Part shown: piece by piece, positions 51,132-60,289 of the stretch | Layout of the letters: each line of letters opens with the position of its first letter | Numbering within the stretch: position 1 is the stretch's first letter | From: Spirochaetae bacterium HGW-Spirochaetae-3 | GTDB taxonomy: Bacteria; Spirochaetota; Spirochaetia; Treponematales; UBA12059 | Direction: 5' to 3' | Length of the DNA: 64,000 nt | Assembly (NCBI GenBank): GCA_002839315.1 | Contig: PGXV01000008.1 | Span: 43,707-107,706, forward strand | Notes under the pieces: generated by a model | What the model was told of the DNA's origin: nothing | Database searches by the model: none | Seen by the model: the letters and a program-made list of their open reading frames with translations, nothing else | Program-made: the position numbers and the translations under genes

Positions 51132-52813
51132 GGTATGGCCACGCCGAGCTGGGTAAGCACGTTGCGGCGCTCGACGATGTCGGCCCTATCGGGGGATATC
51201 GCGATAGCCTGCTTGAGATAGAAGCGGGCCCGCTGGTAGTCGCCCTTCTTCATGTACATATCCGACATCGCGGCGAGCGCCTCGATATTCATGCCGTTCT
51301 CTACGAGGGCCGCCCTGAGCGACGAGAGAGCGGCATCGTCGCCGTTCTGCAGCCTCGACTGGAGCCAGTACAGGTTGGATCGATACGCCGGGCTACCCTT
51401 GCCGGCCAGCAGCTTGCCGATGAGGTCGGAGGCGGCGGCCTTCTCTCCCCGCTCGACGAGGGACGTAGCCCACGCTACGGCGGCGGCCTCGGAGGAGGGA
51501 TCCCTGGCTCGCCACTCCTGGGCCAGCCTGGACGCGTCCACGAGCCGGCCGGCGCCCCGATAGGCGTTGTACAGCGACTCGGTATCGGAGAAGGGGGCCC
51601 CGACGGCGAGGATGGCGTCGGCGCGCGACGCCGCCTGGTTATAATTACCGCTCGCCAGGTCAGCCGATAAGAGGACCTTGAGGGCGCGGGTCGAGGCGGG
51701 ATCGGCCGCGTACGCCTTCTGTGCGAAGGCCACCGCCTCGGCCTTCTCGTCGGGAGTCCCTCCCCAGAATACCTCCGCCGCGTACAGAACCATCTCCATA
51801 TCGTCCGGGTAGCGCTCCAGTCCCTGGCGCAACGCGGCGGCCGCGGCGCTACGGTTCTTGGCGCTCTCCATGGCGGAGCGGGCGCGCAGGAGTATATACA
51901 GGCGATCCCCGGGATTGATGCTGGCGTAGGCGTCGAGAAGCGGCGCCGCCTGCTTGTACTCGCCGCGCTCGACGAGCAGGTGGGCCCGCATCAGCGCGAA
52001 GCGGGAATCGAGGGGGTCGCCGAGCAGCACCGCCGTTATCAACGGCAACGCCTCGTCCCAGCGGCCGGCGGCATACAGCGCCTGAGCCTTGATCCTGCGG
52101 CCGGCGGCGCTATCCGCCAGCGTCGGCGATAGCGCCGCTACGGCCGCGAGCGCGTCGGCGCCCCGGCCCAGCTCGACGAGCATGCGCGCCTTGCCGAGCG
52201 TAGCCGGATAGCAGTCGGCGGCTAACTCCTCGGCCCTCGAGTACGACGACAGCGCCCCTTTCAGGTCGCCGGAGCGCTCGAGCGCTATGCCCCTCGCCAC
52301 GTCGGCCGCGGCTGAAGGGATTCCGAAACGGTTGAAGCGCTCTACCGCGGCGAGCGCGACGCCGGCCGCGGCCGCGGTCTTGAGCCTGAAAATGGACAGA
52401 GCGGGGAATAGCTCCAACAGCGGCCCGGCGTCGGGTCCCGGCGAAGCCGGCTTGCCGTTGCGAGCGTCGATGAAGGATCGTACGAGCGGCGACTCGGGCG
52501 GCGACGTCGAGCTTGGCGGAAGTCCGCCAGCCAGCTCCGGATAGACGAGCCTCGCCATCTCGTAGGCTATCCAGCCGTAGATCTTGGCGTCCGCGACGGG
52601 CAGCGTCGAGGATCCCCCGGCCATGCCGACGGCGGCCTCGAGCGACGAGGGGCTCCCGAGGGCGATGGCCCGCTCGATATCGTTCCGTTCCTTCTGGGCC
52701 AGGCTCAGCCCGTCGCCGGAGGAGAGCGACGTACCGGGCCTCGGCGCGGGATCGCCGGCGCACGAGGAGAAGACGAGGGTCGCCGCGCACAGGGCCGCGG
52801 CGATACGCTTCAT
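51128..52813 (-). CDS. TPR-repeat lipoprotein
   Basis: The 561-residue protein has a lipoprotein signal (LVFSSC, Cys about 18) and a long array of tetratricopeptide-like helical repeats through most of its length (ERSGDLKGALSSYSRAEELA, YAAGRWDEALPLITAVLLGD, KGDYQRARFYLKQAIAISPD). It is probably periplasm-facing and a scaffold for envelope complexes; no enzyme motif is seen. The ATG at 52813 overlaps the membrane-protein gene by 4 nt, and its stop overlaps the next gene, so three genes form a coupled unit. Confidence 0.88.
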   Translation of the reverse strand: MKRIAAALCAATLVFSSCAGDPAPRPGTSLSSGDGLSLAQKERNDIERAIALGSPSSLEAAVGMAGGSSTLPVADAKIYGWIAYEMARLVYPELAGGLPPSSTSPPESPLVRSFIDARNGKPASPGPDAGPLLELFPALSIFRLKTAAAAGVALAAVERFNRFGIPSAAADVARGIALERSGDLKGALSSYSRAEELAADCYPATLGKARMLVELGRGADALAAVAALSPTLADSAAGRRIKAQALYAAGRWDEALPLITAVLLGDPLDSRFALMRAHLLVERGEYKQAAPLLDAYASINPGDRLYILLRARSAMESAKNRSAAAAALRQGLERYPDDMEMVLYAAEVFWGGTPDEKAEAVAFAQKAYAADPASTRALKVLLSADLASGNYNQAASRADAILAVGAPFSDTESLYNAYRGAGRLVDASRLAQEWRARDPSSEAAAVAWATSLVERGEKAAASDLIGKLLAGKGSPAYRSNLYWLQSRLQNGDDAALSSLRAALVENGMNIEALAAMSDMYMKKGDYQRARFYLKQAIAISPDRADIVERRNVLTQLGVAIP

Positions 52814-53397
52814 GCCTTTCCTCGATCCCGGCGATCTACGTCGGCTGAAGGGCGGGGATTCGGAACGTTCTTCAGGATCAGGCGCTGGACGTACCACGCC
52901 AGGAGGAGGAGGAGGCCGGACGCTATGATCAGCGCGGGCCACCATCGCGAGATGAACGTCTTGAAGCGCATGGAACTGAAGCCGAACGAGAATATGGAGA
53001 AGAAAAGGCCGAGCAGTACGAACGACGACGATATGACTATGGAACTCGGCCTGATCCGGCCGCTTCTCTTATAGTTCGCGGGCAGGAGGCAGATCCCGGC
53101 GGCGACGGCGTACAGGGGCCAATAGTCGGCCGCCCCTATTCCGAGCAGCTCGGCGCCGAACCGTATCAGGGCCGAGCACGCGACGATCAGGCCGATGAAC
53201 AGCATCCTGGCCCTGAGGCGGGCGACCGTCGAGAAATACGAGAACAGGGACCCGACGGCGAAGAAAACGAGCGGCCATAGCACGCGGATGCCGGCGTCCT
53301 TCTCGGTCGTGACGACGAGGAGGCCCGCCCCGAGCGTCACCGACACTATGGCCAGCGAGAAGAGCAGATGGTACGTAAGGTTCTTTCGCTGGTCCAT
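52810..53397 (-). CDS. Multi-helix membrane protein of unknown function
   Basis: The 195-residue protein has about six hydrophobic segments (near 10-30, 37-55, 63-85, 90-105, 118-140, 150-168) and a charged C-terminal tail. The paired short helices and the WW-containing SRWWPALIIASGLLLLL segment resemble LiaF/DUF5668-type membrane domains, but the match is weak. First gene of the three-gene minus-strand unit; divergent from the lipoprotein gene at 53475. Confidence 0.8.
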   Translation of the reverse strand: MDQRKNLTYHLLFSLAIVSVTLGAGLLVVTTEKDAGIRVLWPLVFFAVGSLFSYFSTVARLRARMLFIGLIVACSALIRFGAELLGIGAADYWPLYAVAAGICLLPANYKRSGRIRPSSIVISSSFVLLGLFFSIFSFGFSSMRFKTFISRWWPALIIASGLLLLLAWYVQRLILKNVPNPRPSADVDRRDRGKA

Positions 53398-53474
53398 GCT
53401 ATAGGCTCCTTTCTCTATTGTATCGACAAATCCGATTCCTTGCCAACGGCAAAGCGCGCGTGATACAGTCCGGT

Positions 53475-54521
53475 ATGCTACGCTTCGCGACGATCGCGCT
53501 GTCGATCCTGATATGCCTATCCGCGACAGGCTGCAGTTCGCCCAGGGATTACTTCATCGAGGCTCCGGGAGCCGACGCGAAGCAACTCGAAGACCTGTTC
53601 GGCCTCCTCGACTCCGGCCGGCTCGTCCCGGACGAGCGCTACGCCGTCATCCAGAAGATATCCACGTCCCTATCCGACGCACGCGACTATACCAGGCTCG
53701 TGAGCTTCCTCTCCGACGTGGTCGCGACGGATCCGGACGGCCCGTATAACGCCAGGCACCTCCTGTCCATCGCGTGGGCGTATTCCAGGCAGGACGCGGA
53801 CGAGATTGCGGCGCTGTACTACGACCGCATCCTGAAGAACTTCCCCGACCTCACGATAAACGGCGAATCGATCCACTTCGCGTGCCTGCGGAGGCTTATC
53901 GAGCTATCGAAGGATGACGCCGAGCGGATAGAATTCAGGCGCGAGCTCATAGCCCGTTTTCCCGATAAGGTTGATATGGGCAGCGAGCTTTTCCTGTTGG
54001 GCAACGACTACGAGTCTCTCGGCGACTGGGACGCGGCGATCGACGCGTACAGGCGCTTCCTGCCTTCGTTCATCGCCGATATCCCCGGCCACCCCGACGC
54101 GATACAGTACGCCCAGCAGTTCATCGACCTGGCGACCATCCGCAAGGACTGGACCTACGAGACGCTCGACGAGCTGATCGCCGCCGTTTCCAAGGCCATG
54201 GCCGCCGGGAACGCCCGAGCGTTGTCCAAGATTCGCGCGAAGGTCGGGTTCTTCGCGATGGACTGGTACCAGGACAAGACGGACGGGAACAGCCAGGTCA
54301 TATTCGATTTCGGCGCGTTCACGTCGGGATCGCGCATCCAGCGCGCCCCCGCCCTCGATCCCAGCTCCAACTCGCGGGAGGCGTTCCTCCGTACCTGGGG
54401 CTGGACCGAGCGGATATCGGTCTGGTACCTGTACTTCCGCAAGGTCAACTTCCCCGCGGACCCCGAGGTTCACGGCCGATGGGAATGGGCGGGGATATAC
54501 TTCGGCGAGAAGATGCAATGA
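53475..54521 (+). CDS. Lipoprotein with TPR-like repeats
   Basis: The 348-residue protein has a lipoprotein signal (CLSATGC, Cys about 20). TPR-like helices are suggested by LFLLGNDYESLGDWDAAIDAYRRFLPS near 175-200. A C-terminal part with WTERISVWYLYFRKVNFP and GRWEWAGIYFGEKMQ looks like a distinct folded domain. Not recognised as a named family. The ATG at 53475 is chosen as it begins the signal; no strong Shine-Dalgarno is seen. It overlaps the MltD-like gene by 4 nt (ATGA). Confidence 0.85.
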   Translation: MLRFATIALSILICLSATGCSSPRDYFIEAPGADAKQLEDLFGLLDSGRLVPDERYAVIQKISTSLSDARDYTRLVSFLSDVVATDPDGPYNARHLLSIAWAYSRQDADEIAALYYDRILKNFPDLTINGESIHFACLRRLIELSKDDAERIEFRRELIARFPDKVDMGSELFLLGNDYESLGDWDAAIDAYRRFLPSFIADIPGHPDAIQYAQQFIDLATIRKDWTYETLDELIAAVSKAMAAGNARALSKIRAKVGFFAMDWYQDKTDGNSQVIFDFGAFTSGSRIQRAPALDPSSNSREAFLRTWGWTERISVWYLYFRKVNFPADPEVHGRWEWAGIYFGEKMQ

Positions 54522-55891
54522 CGTTACGCGGAATCGGTTCGCGCGCGGGCGCGCTGGCCGTCGCGGCGGCGCTCGCGGTCGCGGGGGTCCGGGCGGCCTT
54601 CGGCGCCGACGTCCCCGTCGGCGGAGAGGCGCCTACCGTCGAGCCCCGCGAAGCCGTAGCCCGGTCGGAACCGGCGGCCCAATCGAATAGGCCGCTCCGT
54701 TCGATACGTGCGGAACCGCCGTCATATAGCCATCACGCCGGCCCCGTGCGCATCTGGCTCGAGCTTCCCTTCGGCGAGCCGCAATTCGAGCGCTTCCGCG
54801 CCGCGTACCTGACGCCCGGGGGCAGGAAGTGGCTGGAGGCCGTCTACGAGCGCTCCAGGCCCTACGCTTCGTATATCCTCGAGCGCATACGATACTACGG
54901 CGTGCCCGAGGAGCTGTTCTTCCTTCCGTTCATCGAATCCGAGTACTCGACCAGGGCCGTCAGCAAGTCCGGCGCCGCGGGCCTCTGGCAGTTCATGAAG
55001 AACAGCGTCGGCGGTTACGACATACGCATCGACGACTGGGTAGACGAGCGCCGCGACTTCATGAAGTCTACCGACGCCGCCCTCCGCAAGCTACGATTCA
55101 ACTATGAGCGGTTCGGCGACTGGCCGCTCGCGATAGCCGCGTACAACTGCGGGGCCGGCGCTATAGATCGGGCGATAAAGGCCGGCGGCGTCCGCGACTA
55201 TTGGCTCTTGCGCGATCGGGGCCTCCTACCCAAGGAGACCGCATCGTACCTACCCAAATTCCTCGCCGTCGTATCGATAGCCATGCACGGAGGCCGTAAT
55301 GGGCTCGCGGCGTCGTGGACGCCGTCCGTCGATTGGTCCCGCGTCGCGATGGACAGGCCAGTGGACGTCTCGATGCTGGCGGCGCTGGCGGGAATCCCGG
55401 TAGAGCTCCTGAAGGCCGGCAATCCGGAGCTACGATACGGCGTTACGCCTCCCGACGGCGCGTACTCGCTGAAAGTACCCGCTCTCTTCGAGGAGAGCGT
55501 CAAAGCGGCGCTCGCGTCGAGGACGGCGCTGATGAACGTCTACATGCACTCGGTTCGATCGGGAGATACCGTCTCGGCGCTCGCAAAGTATTACGAGGTC
55601 CCGGTCGCGATGATCGCCAAGATGAATCCCGGTCTCGCCCCCGACAGGATACGCATAGGCCAGAAGATCGCCATCCCGGCCTTCAAGGACAAGAAACCCT
55701 ATGTCGGCGAGACCGCTTCGAGCGACCGGCTGTCGTTCACGGGCAGCTACGTCGTCGTCAAGGGGGATACGCTATGGAGCATATCGCTACGCTACGGCGT
55801 ACAGCCCGAGGTCCTGGCGGAGAAGAACGGCATGAGCCTATCGGGCGTCTTGCGCGAAGGTCTGTCGCTTATCGTGCCGATACTCGAGTAA
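54518..55891 (+). CDS. Lytic murein transglycosylase with LysM repeats, MltD-like
   Basis: The 457-residue exported enzyme cleaves peptidoglycan glycan strands. It has a signal peptide (about 1-29) and an SLT family-1 domain with catalytic Glu in FIESEYSTRAVSKSGAAGLW (about 140) followed by WQFM, and AIAAYNCGAGAIDRAI near 205. Two LysM peptidoglycan-binding modules follow (about 340-385, VRSGDTVSALAKYYEVPV; and about 408-455, VVKGDTLWSISLRYGVQPE). The order matches MltD. It is coupled to the lipoprotein upstream and to the exported protein downstream. Confidence 0.94.
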   Translation: MTLRGIGSRAGALAVAAALAVAGVRAAFGADVPVGGEAPTVEPREAVARSEPAAQSNRPLRSIRAEPPSYSHHAGPVRIWLELPFGEPQFERFRAAYLTPGGRKWLEAVYERSRPYASYILERIRYYGVPEELFFLPFIESEYSTRAVSKSGAAGLWQFMKNSVGGYDIRIDDWVDERRDFMKSTDAALRKLRFNYERFGDWPLAIAAYNCGAGAIDRAIKAGGVRDYWLLRDRGLLPKETASYLPKFLAVVSIAMHGGRNGLAASWTPSVDWSRVAMDRPVDVSMLAALAGIPVELLKAGNPELRYGVTPPDGAYSLKVPALFEESVKAALASRTALMNVYMHSVRSGDTVSALAKYYEVPVAMIAKMNPGLAPDRIRIGQKIAIPAFKDKKPYVGETASSDRLSFTGSYVVVKGDTLWSISLRYGVQPEVLAEKNGMSLSGVLREGLSLIVPILE

Positions 55892-56784
55892 TGGAAACCA
55901 AAGATCGCGGTGCGCGCGGGCACGCGGCGTCGTTGGCGGCGATCGTCGCGGCGCTGTTCCTGCCTCTGACAGCAGGCGCGGCCCCGGACGCCGCGCCACT
56001 CGTATCGACGCCCCTCGGGGCTACTACCTCGGTAGACTGGACGATCGGCGTCCTGAGAGCCGACGTCGAGCTCGATCTAGCCGCGGCGGGTATCAGGCTA
56101 CCTTCCGGGAGGTCCCAGGCGGAGCGTAGCCTCGAGGAGGCCGTACCGGACCTGGTGCGCGGCGCCGCCCTATCGGTGGAACTCGATTCGTACAGGACGG
56201 TAGCCGACAGCCTTACTGACGGGACCCTCGACCCGGCGGCCTTCGAGGCCTTCCTCGGCGCCGGTCGCAGGATCAAGTCGTCACTGAGCCGGGACCTCGG
56301 TCGCCTCGTCGCCAGCTACGAATGGAAGCTCGCCGACCTCGCGTCGCTCTACGTCAGGCATAGCGTGCCTATAGACCTCCCCGCCCCCGATCGCTACGCG
56401 CCGACGCGGGCCTATACGGGCATCGTCGTGTACGCTAAAGGCGAATACGGCGTCAGGGGCGAGCACAGGGACGGCAAGCTACGCCCCTGCCTCTTCCCCA
56501 GGCTATACGACGAGGCGATGCATCCCCTCGTGGAACGCAACCTGCTCTATCCCGACGCGTTGCGCGCATGGGGCGCCGTAGGCTACGCGACCGGCCTGAG
56601 CGACCCAATCGTAGAGGCCAGGGCCGGCGCGGCCCCGCTACGTATCATGGCCTCGCAGATATTCGGATCCCACCGCACCGACGCCATCATCAACGCCGAC
56701 GACGCGCTCAAGATCCTCGGCTCTCCCGAGAACCGCGAGCTGGCGAGGCAGGGCAAGATAGTCTTCGTCATCGACGCGCCCTGA
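55891..56784 (+). CDS. Exported protein of unknown function
   Basis: The 297-residue protein has a signal peptide (about 1-31, ending TAGAA). The mature part is not recognised: TSVDWTIGVLRADVELDLAA near 45, GIVVYAKGEYGVRG near 175, LRPCLFPRLYDEAM, and a C-terminal GSHRTDAIINADDALKIL. Its ATG shares one base with the TAA of the MltD-like gene, which suggests an envelope role tied to murein turnover. The sequence looks well structured, with no low-complexity stretches. Confidence 0.85.
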   Translation: METKDRGARGHAASLAAIVAALFLPLTAGAAPDAAPLVSTPLGATTSVDWTIGVLRADVELDLAAAGIRLPSGRSQAERSLEEAVPDLVRGAALSVELDSYRTVADSLTDGTLDPAAFEAFLGAGRRIKSSLSRDLGRLVASYEWKLADLASLYVRHSVPIDLPAPDRYAPTRAYTGIVVYAKGEYGVRGEHRDGKLRPCLFPRLYDEAMHPLVERNLLYPDALRAWGAVGYATGLSDPIVEARAGAAPLRIMASQIFGSHRTDAIINADDALKILGSPENRELARQGKIVFVIDAP

Positions 56785-56817
56785 GTGGAGAAGAAGTGGT
56801 TCAGCGGATGAGTAGTT

Positions 56818-56848
56818 CAGTGGTTCAGTCAGCGCAACTGATCCACTG
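56818..56848. terminator. Hairpin between convergent genes, possible terminator
   Basis: CAGTGGTTCAGT (56818-56829) pairs with ACTGATCCACTG (56837-56848) with one mismatch and a 7-nt loop, between two converging genes. It lacks a clear T-tract, so termination is inferred from position. Its repeats resemble those at 104-157. Confidence 0.5.
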
Positions 56849-56864
56849 ATCCACTCCTCCCCTG

Positions 56865-59105
56865 CTACCGGGCGGCGCGCTCCCCGGCGATACGTCCCGA
56901 CACGAAGGCGTAACCCTCGGCGACGCCGCCGTAATTAGCGTAGCCCTTGCGATTGGTAAAGAGAACGCCCATCGAGTCGTTGCCGACGGCGTACAGGCCC
57001 TCGATCGTCGTTCCGTCGCCCTTCAGCACGCCCATATCCTGGTCCACGTCCAGCCCGCCGCAGGTACTATAGATATACGGCGCCCCAGTGACGGCGACGT
57101 AGTACTCGCTGGCCGAGGCGACGGCGCCGAGCCGCTTCGCCCGCTCCATCGGTTTGCCCATGACGTCCTTTCCGGCCGCGATCCCCGCGCCGTAATCCGC
57201 GACGGCCCGCTCCAGGGTCTTAGCGCTCATCTTGCCGTTGTCGGCCTTGATAGCCGCGGCGAGCGCCTTGAGGCTCTTCTCCTTGTATATGAAGCCCGCG
57301 TCGATGCCCGCCTGCATGACGGCGTCGATATTCGACAGCGGCGCGTCGGCCTTGATCCCGCCGCGGTTCAGGTAGCGCCCCGACGCCGCGAAGGCGAAGC
57401 CCTTCTCCCTGAGTATATCGATCTGCTCCTTCGAATAGACCGTATAGAAGCGAGCGCCGCCCAGGTAAGCCTCTATCCCGATGTTCGCCTCGTTGATGAA
57501 GCGAGCACCCGATTTTGTCACAGCCAGGGTCTCGCTGGTGGCGACCATCCCGAAGGGAATGTCGTTATCGAAGGGAGAATCGAAGTCTCTGAGGATGACC
57601 GGCGGAGCCGAGAAGTGGGACATCGGAGGCATGTCGATATTGTAGGTAGCCGCCCCGGCGCCTAAGGCCATACGGATACCGTCTCCGTCGTTCTGGGCCA
57701 TCCCGTACATCTTCCACGATTCGCCGAGGTACTTCTCCATCATCTCGTCGCTACCTCCGAACCCGCCGCTCGCCAGGATAACGGCCCTGGCGTTCACGGT
57801 TACTTCGGTCCCGTCCGATTTGCGGGCCTTGACCCCGACGACGCGCCCGTTCACGACGATGAGGGAAGTCGCTTCCGTCTCCACCAGGCAGCGACCGCCG
57901 AACTCCTCCTCGAATCTCTTGGCGGCCTTTCCGAAAAAGCCTTCGGTCAACGCCTTGTTCCCCTTGAAGGGCGAGAACAGGGCCCATTGGTTACCAAGGA
58001 AACCCTTGGCATCGGAGAATTCGAAACCGTAGCCCGTCAGCCAGTCGAGGGTCTCCCCCGATCGGTCCACGATACGCCGGATGATCCCCTCCTTGGCGCA
58101 TTGAACGCCGTCGACGGTCGTATACCGGGTCCAATCGCTTATCAATGCCTCGGCGTCGACCAACGGTTCACCAGCCTCCTTGACCCGCTTCTTCCTCTGG
58201 AGCGGATCGTCCCAGTCGGCGATTCGACGTTCGACCATGCTGGGCGCGTTGACCGCCATCGGGCCGCTGGTTACCACGCTCGTGCCGCCTATCCTCCCGC
58301 TCTTCTCGAGGGCGATAACCTTCGCGCCCCTTTCCGCCGCGGCGAGGGACGCGGTCATGCCTGAGGCGCCGAAGCCGACGACGACGACATCCGCGGTATA
58401 CTCTTCCTTGGCGACGGACCTCGGAACGGGCGCGTACAGAGCCTCCTCGCGGGCGCCCGCCTTCAGGAGACATGCCCGAACGGCCCCGAGGACGGCGTTG
58501 GAGGTGGCCGTAGCCCCGGTGATCGCGTCTACGGCCAGGGATTGCCGTTCGAGGATACGGGGGACGAGGAGATCGCGCGTCGCGGCCAGCTTCCCTTCAG
58601 TCTCCTTACACGCGCCTATCGCGATCGAGGCTATCCCTTCGTCGGAGACGATTACCGTTACGGACACGGGTGAGGAAAGGTCGAAGCCCCGCTCCGACGC
58701 GGAGTAGGTCCCCGGCGCGATATCGAGCTTAGCGGAAACGCTCTCTCCCCGGGCCCGGGCCAGGGCCTCGGCGAGGGCCCGCTTGATTGCGGCGCTGGTA
58801 TATGTGGCGCCGCTTACGCCCTCGACCGCCTCCCCCTTGGAGAGTATCTCCCGGGGCATCCGCTCTATCGCCTTCCCCCCGATATCCGGGGTCTCGTTCG
58901 CGCCTACGATCCTGACGCTGACGATCGACCGGGCATCCACCGTGAGCGCTACGGACACGTCTCCCCCGAAGCCCTTAGTCGATACAGTATACGTACCCGG
59001 GTTGTATATCGATGCTCCCCGCCCGAGGCTGTTACACCCCGCGATCAAGCACGCCAGCATCGCGATCCCCGCGACGAGCATCCGGAATTTTCTCGTTCTC
59101 TTCAT
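56865..59105 (-). CDS. Exported FAD/FMN reductase (fumarate/urocanate reductase-like)
   Basis: The 746-residue lipoprotein (signal ending LIAGC, Cys about 24) has two tandem FMN-binding domains, each with a flavin-attachment motif (EGVSGATYTSAA near 90 and DAITGATATSNA near 185). These are followed by a flavoprotein domain of the fumarate reductase type: FAD motif VVVGFGASGMTASLAAAERG near 235, SGRIGGTSVVTSG near 260, GARFINEANIG, YSTCGGLDVDQDMGVL and GYAFVSGRIAGERAA. It should reduce an unsaturated acid (fumarate, urocanate or similar) as an anaerobic electron sink outside the cytoplasmic membrane. No haem motifs are present and no ApbE flavin transferase is in the window. It lies behind a MerR-type promoter. 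Confidence 0.93.
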   Translation of the reverse strand: MKRTRKFRMLVAGIAMLACLIAGCNSLGRGASIYNPGTYTVSTKGFGGDVSVALTVDARSIVSVRIVGANETPDIGGKAIERMPREILSKGEAVEGVSGATYTSAAIKRALAEALARARGESVSAKLDIAPGTYSASERGFDLSSPVSVTVIVSDEGIASIAIGACKETEGKLAATRDLLVPRILERQSLAVDAITGATATSNAVLGAVRACLLKAGAREEALYAPVPRSVAKEEYTADVVVVGFGASGMTASLAAAERGAKVIALEKSGRIGGTSVVTSGPMAVNAPSMVERRIADWDDPLQRKKRVKEAGEPLVDAEALISDWTRYTTVDGVQCAKEGIIRRIVDRSGETLDWLTGYGFEFSDAKGFLGNQWALFSPFKGNKALTEGFFGKAAKRFEEEFGGRCLVETEATSLIVVNGRVVGVKARKSDGTEVTVNARAVILASGGFGGSDEMMEKYLGESWKMYGMAQNDGDGIRMALGAGAATYNIDMPPMSHFSAPPVILRDFDSPFDNDIPFGMVATSETLAVTKSGARFINEANIGIEAYLGGARFYTVYSKEQIDILREKGFAFAASGRYLNRGGIKADAPLSNIDAVMQAGIDAGFIYKEKSLKALAAAIKADNGKMSAKTLERAVADYGAGIAAGKDVMGKPMERAKRLGAVASASEYYVAVTGAPYIYSTCGGLDVDQDMGVLKGDGTTIEGLYAVGNDSMGVLFTNRKGYANYGGVAEGYAFVSGRIAGERAAR

Positions 59106-59151
59106 TCGGAATCCCCCTATGATGAATCTTGAGCCGTTCACGAAGGAGGGA

Positions 59152-59182
59152 ATTCTAAATTACGTGGTGACCACGCAGTCAA
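59152..59182 (-). promoter_or_regulatory. MerR-type promoter with 19-bp spacer and operator
   Basis: On the minus strand -35 TTGACT (59177-59182) and -10 TAGAAT (59152-59157) are 19 bp apart. The spacer contains the palindrome CGTGGT-C-ACCACG (59163-59175), centred within 2 bp of the spacer midpoint. Over-long spacers with a central dyad are the hallmark of MerR-activated promoters. The gene upstream encodes a MerR-family protein; the flavin reductase lies downstream. Confidence 0.85.
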
Positions 59183-59208
59183 GGTAATACTTTGCCAAGG
59201 GGCGATGA

Positions 59209-60042
59209 TCAGGCCACGCAAAGGTTGGCTGAAAAGTAGTAATGCCGCCCCTTCTCCGAATCCACGATGTAGCAGAGCCTCCCGATCAGCCCTCCCTCGA
59301 GCCGGAGGCCACGGGCCCGAACGGTATCCAGGAGAGGGAGCAGGTCGCGCCGCCGCAGGTTCAACGGATCGGTAGTCGCGATCAGGGTACCTACATGGGC
59401 TTTGTTCGGGAAGAATTCCGCCGGCGGGCTGGTGTCCAGCTCCAGCGATATCGCCGTTTCCATACGGACGCTAAGCCCCAATGAAACTGGTAGCTCGTCG
59501 ATGCCCGGATCGAGGATAGCCGCCTCCGGAACATGGAGCGCGACCTGAAGATGCTGGGGATAGCGCATCCACTCGTCGACGCGGCTCATGATCTCCGGTA
59601 TACGTGTCTTGCCGCGGGCTGCGTCTAGCAGAGTAATGCGGTAGACGGACGGCGCTTCATCAGCCGACCTGATCCGAACGCAGTCGAGCCTGCGGCGCGC
59701 GGTTCCGAGGAATTCGATCTCCTGGCGCATCCGGTCGAGCTTAAGCTGCAGCCGGAGGACGTCCCGCTCGAGGATCGCCTTATGGCGCACTAATACGGCA
59801 TCCTGCTCTTCCGGCCCGGACTCGCTTCTCTGGATGATGCTCTGTATGGGTAAACCTAATCCTCGGTATATGCGGGCGTGAAGCACATCGATCATATTCT
59901 GGCTGGAATACTTACGGTAGTTGTTCTCGTCGACCTGGAGAGGTTTCAGGATGCTGCATTCGACATAGTGGCGCAAGGTTTCGGGACTAATGCCCGTGAG
60001 CTGCCGGATTTCCTTGGCCCCGAACTGAAAAGCGTTCTTCAT
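59209..60042 (-). CDS. MerR-family regulator with effector-binding domain
   Basis: The 277-residue protein has an N-terminal MerR winged helix (about 8-75; ISPETLRHYVECSILKPLQV and NYRKYSSQNMIDVLHARI), a dimerising coiled coil (about 85-120) and a C-terminal GyrI/BltR-like domain that probably binds a small effector (about 125-275, ending CYIVDSEKGRHYYFSANLCVA). It is encoded just upstream of the flavin reductase and of a MerR-type promoter, so activation of that gene in response to a substrate or redox signal is likely. Confidence 0.92.
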   Translation of the reverse strand: MKNAFQFGAKEIRQLTGISPETLRHYVECSILKPLQVDENNYRKYSSQNMIDVLHARIYRGLGLPIQSIIQRSESGPEEQDAVLVRHKAILERDVLRLQLKLDRMRQEIEFLGTARRRLDCVRIRSADEAPSVYRITLLDAARGKTRIPEIMSRVDEWMRYPQHLQVALHVPEAAILDPGIDELPVSLGLSVRMETAISLELDTSPPAEFFPNKAHVGTLIATTDPLNLRRRDLLPLLDTVRARGLRLEGGLIGRLCYIVDSEKGRHYYFSANLCVA

Positions 60043-60289
60043 GGTCGTGAGCGGTCCTCAGGTATCGTTCTGGGCATGACTGTATCGGTGAATAATGTCG
60101 AAAAAAGAGCGCCGTGACTAGGGAAGGGGAAGGGAGGCGCTAGCGGGACGATATCGCTCGATACGGGGGACGGCGGCGGCTCGGTCAGCCTAGAGGCGGA
60201 GGCGCCCATGGGGGGATAAGCGTTCCATGAGCCCAGTCGGCGTACCTGATCGCAGCATTCCCTGAACCGCCCATCCCCTTTTCCCGCGA

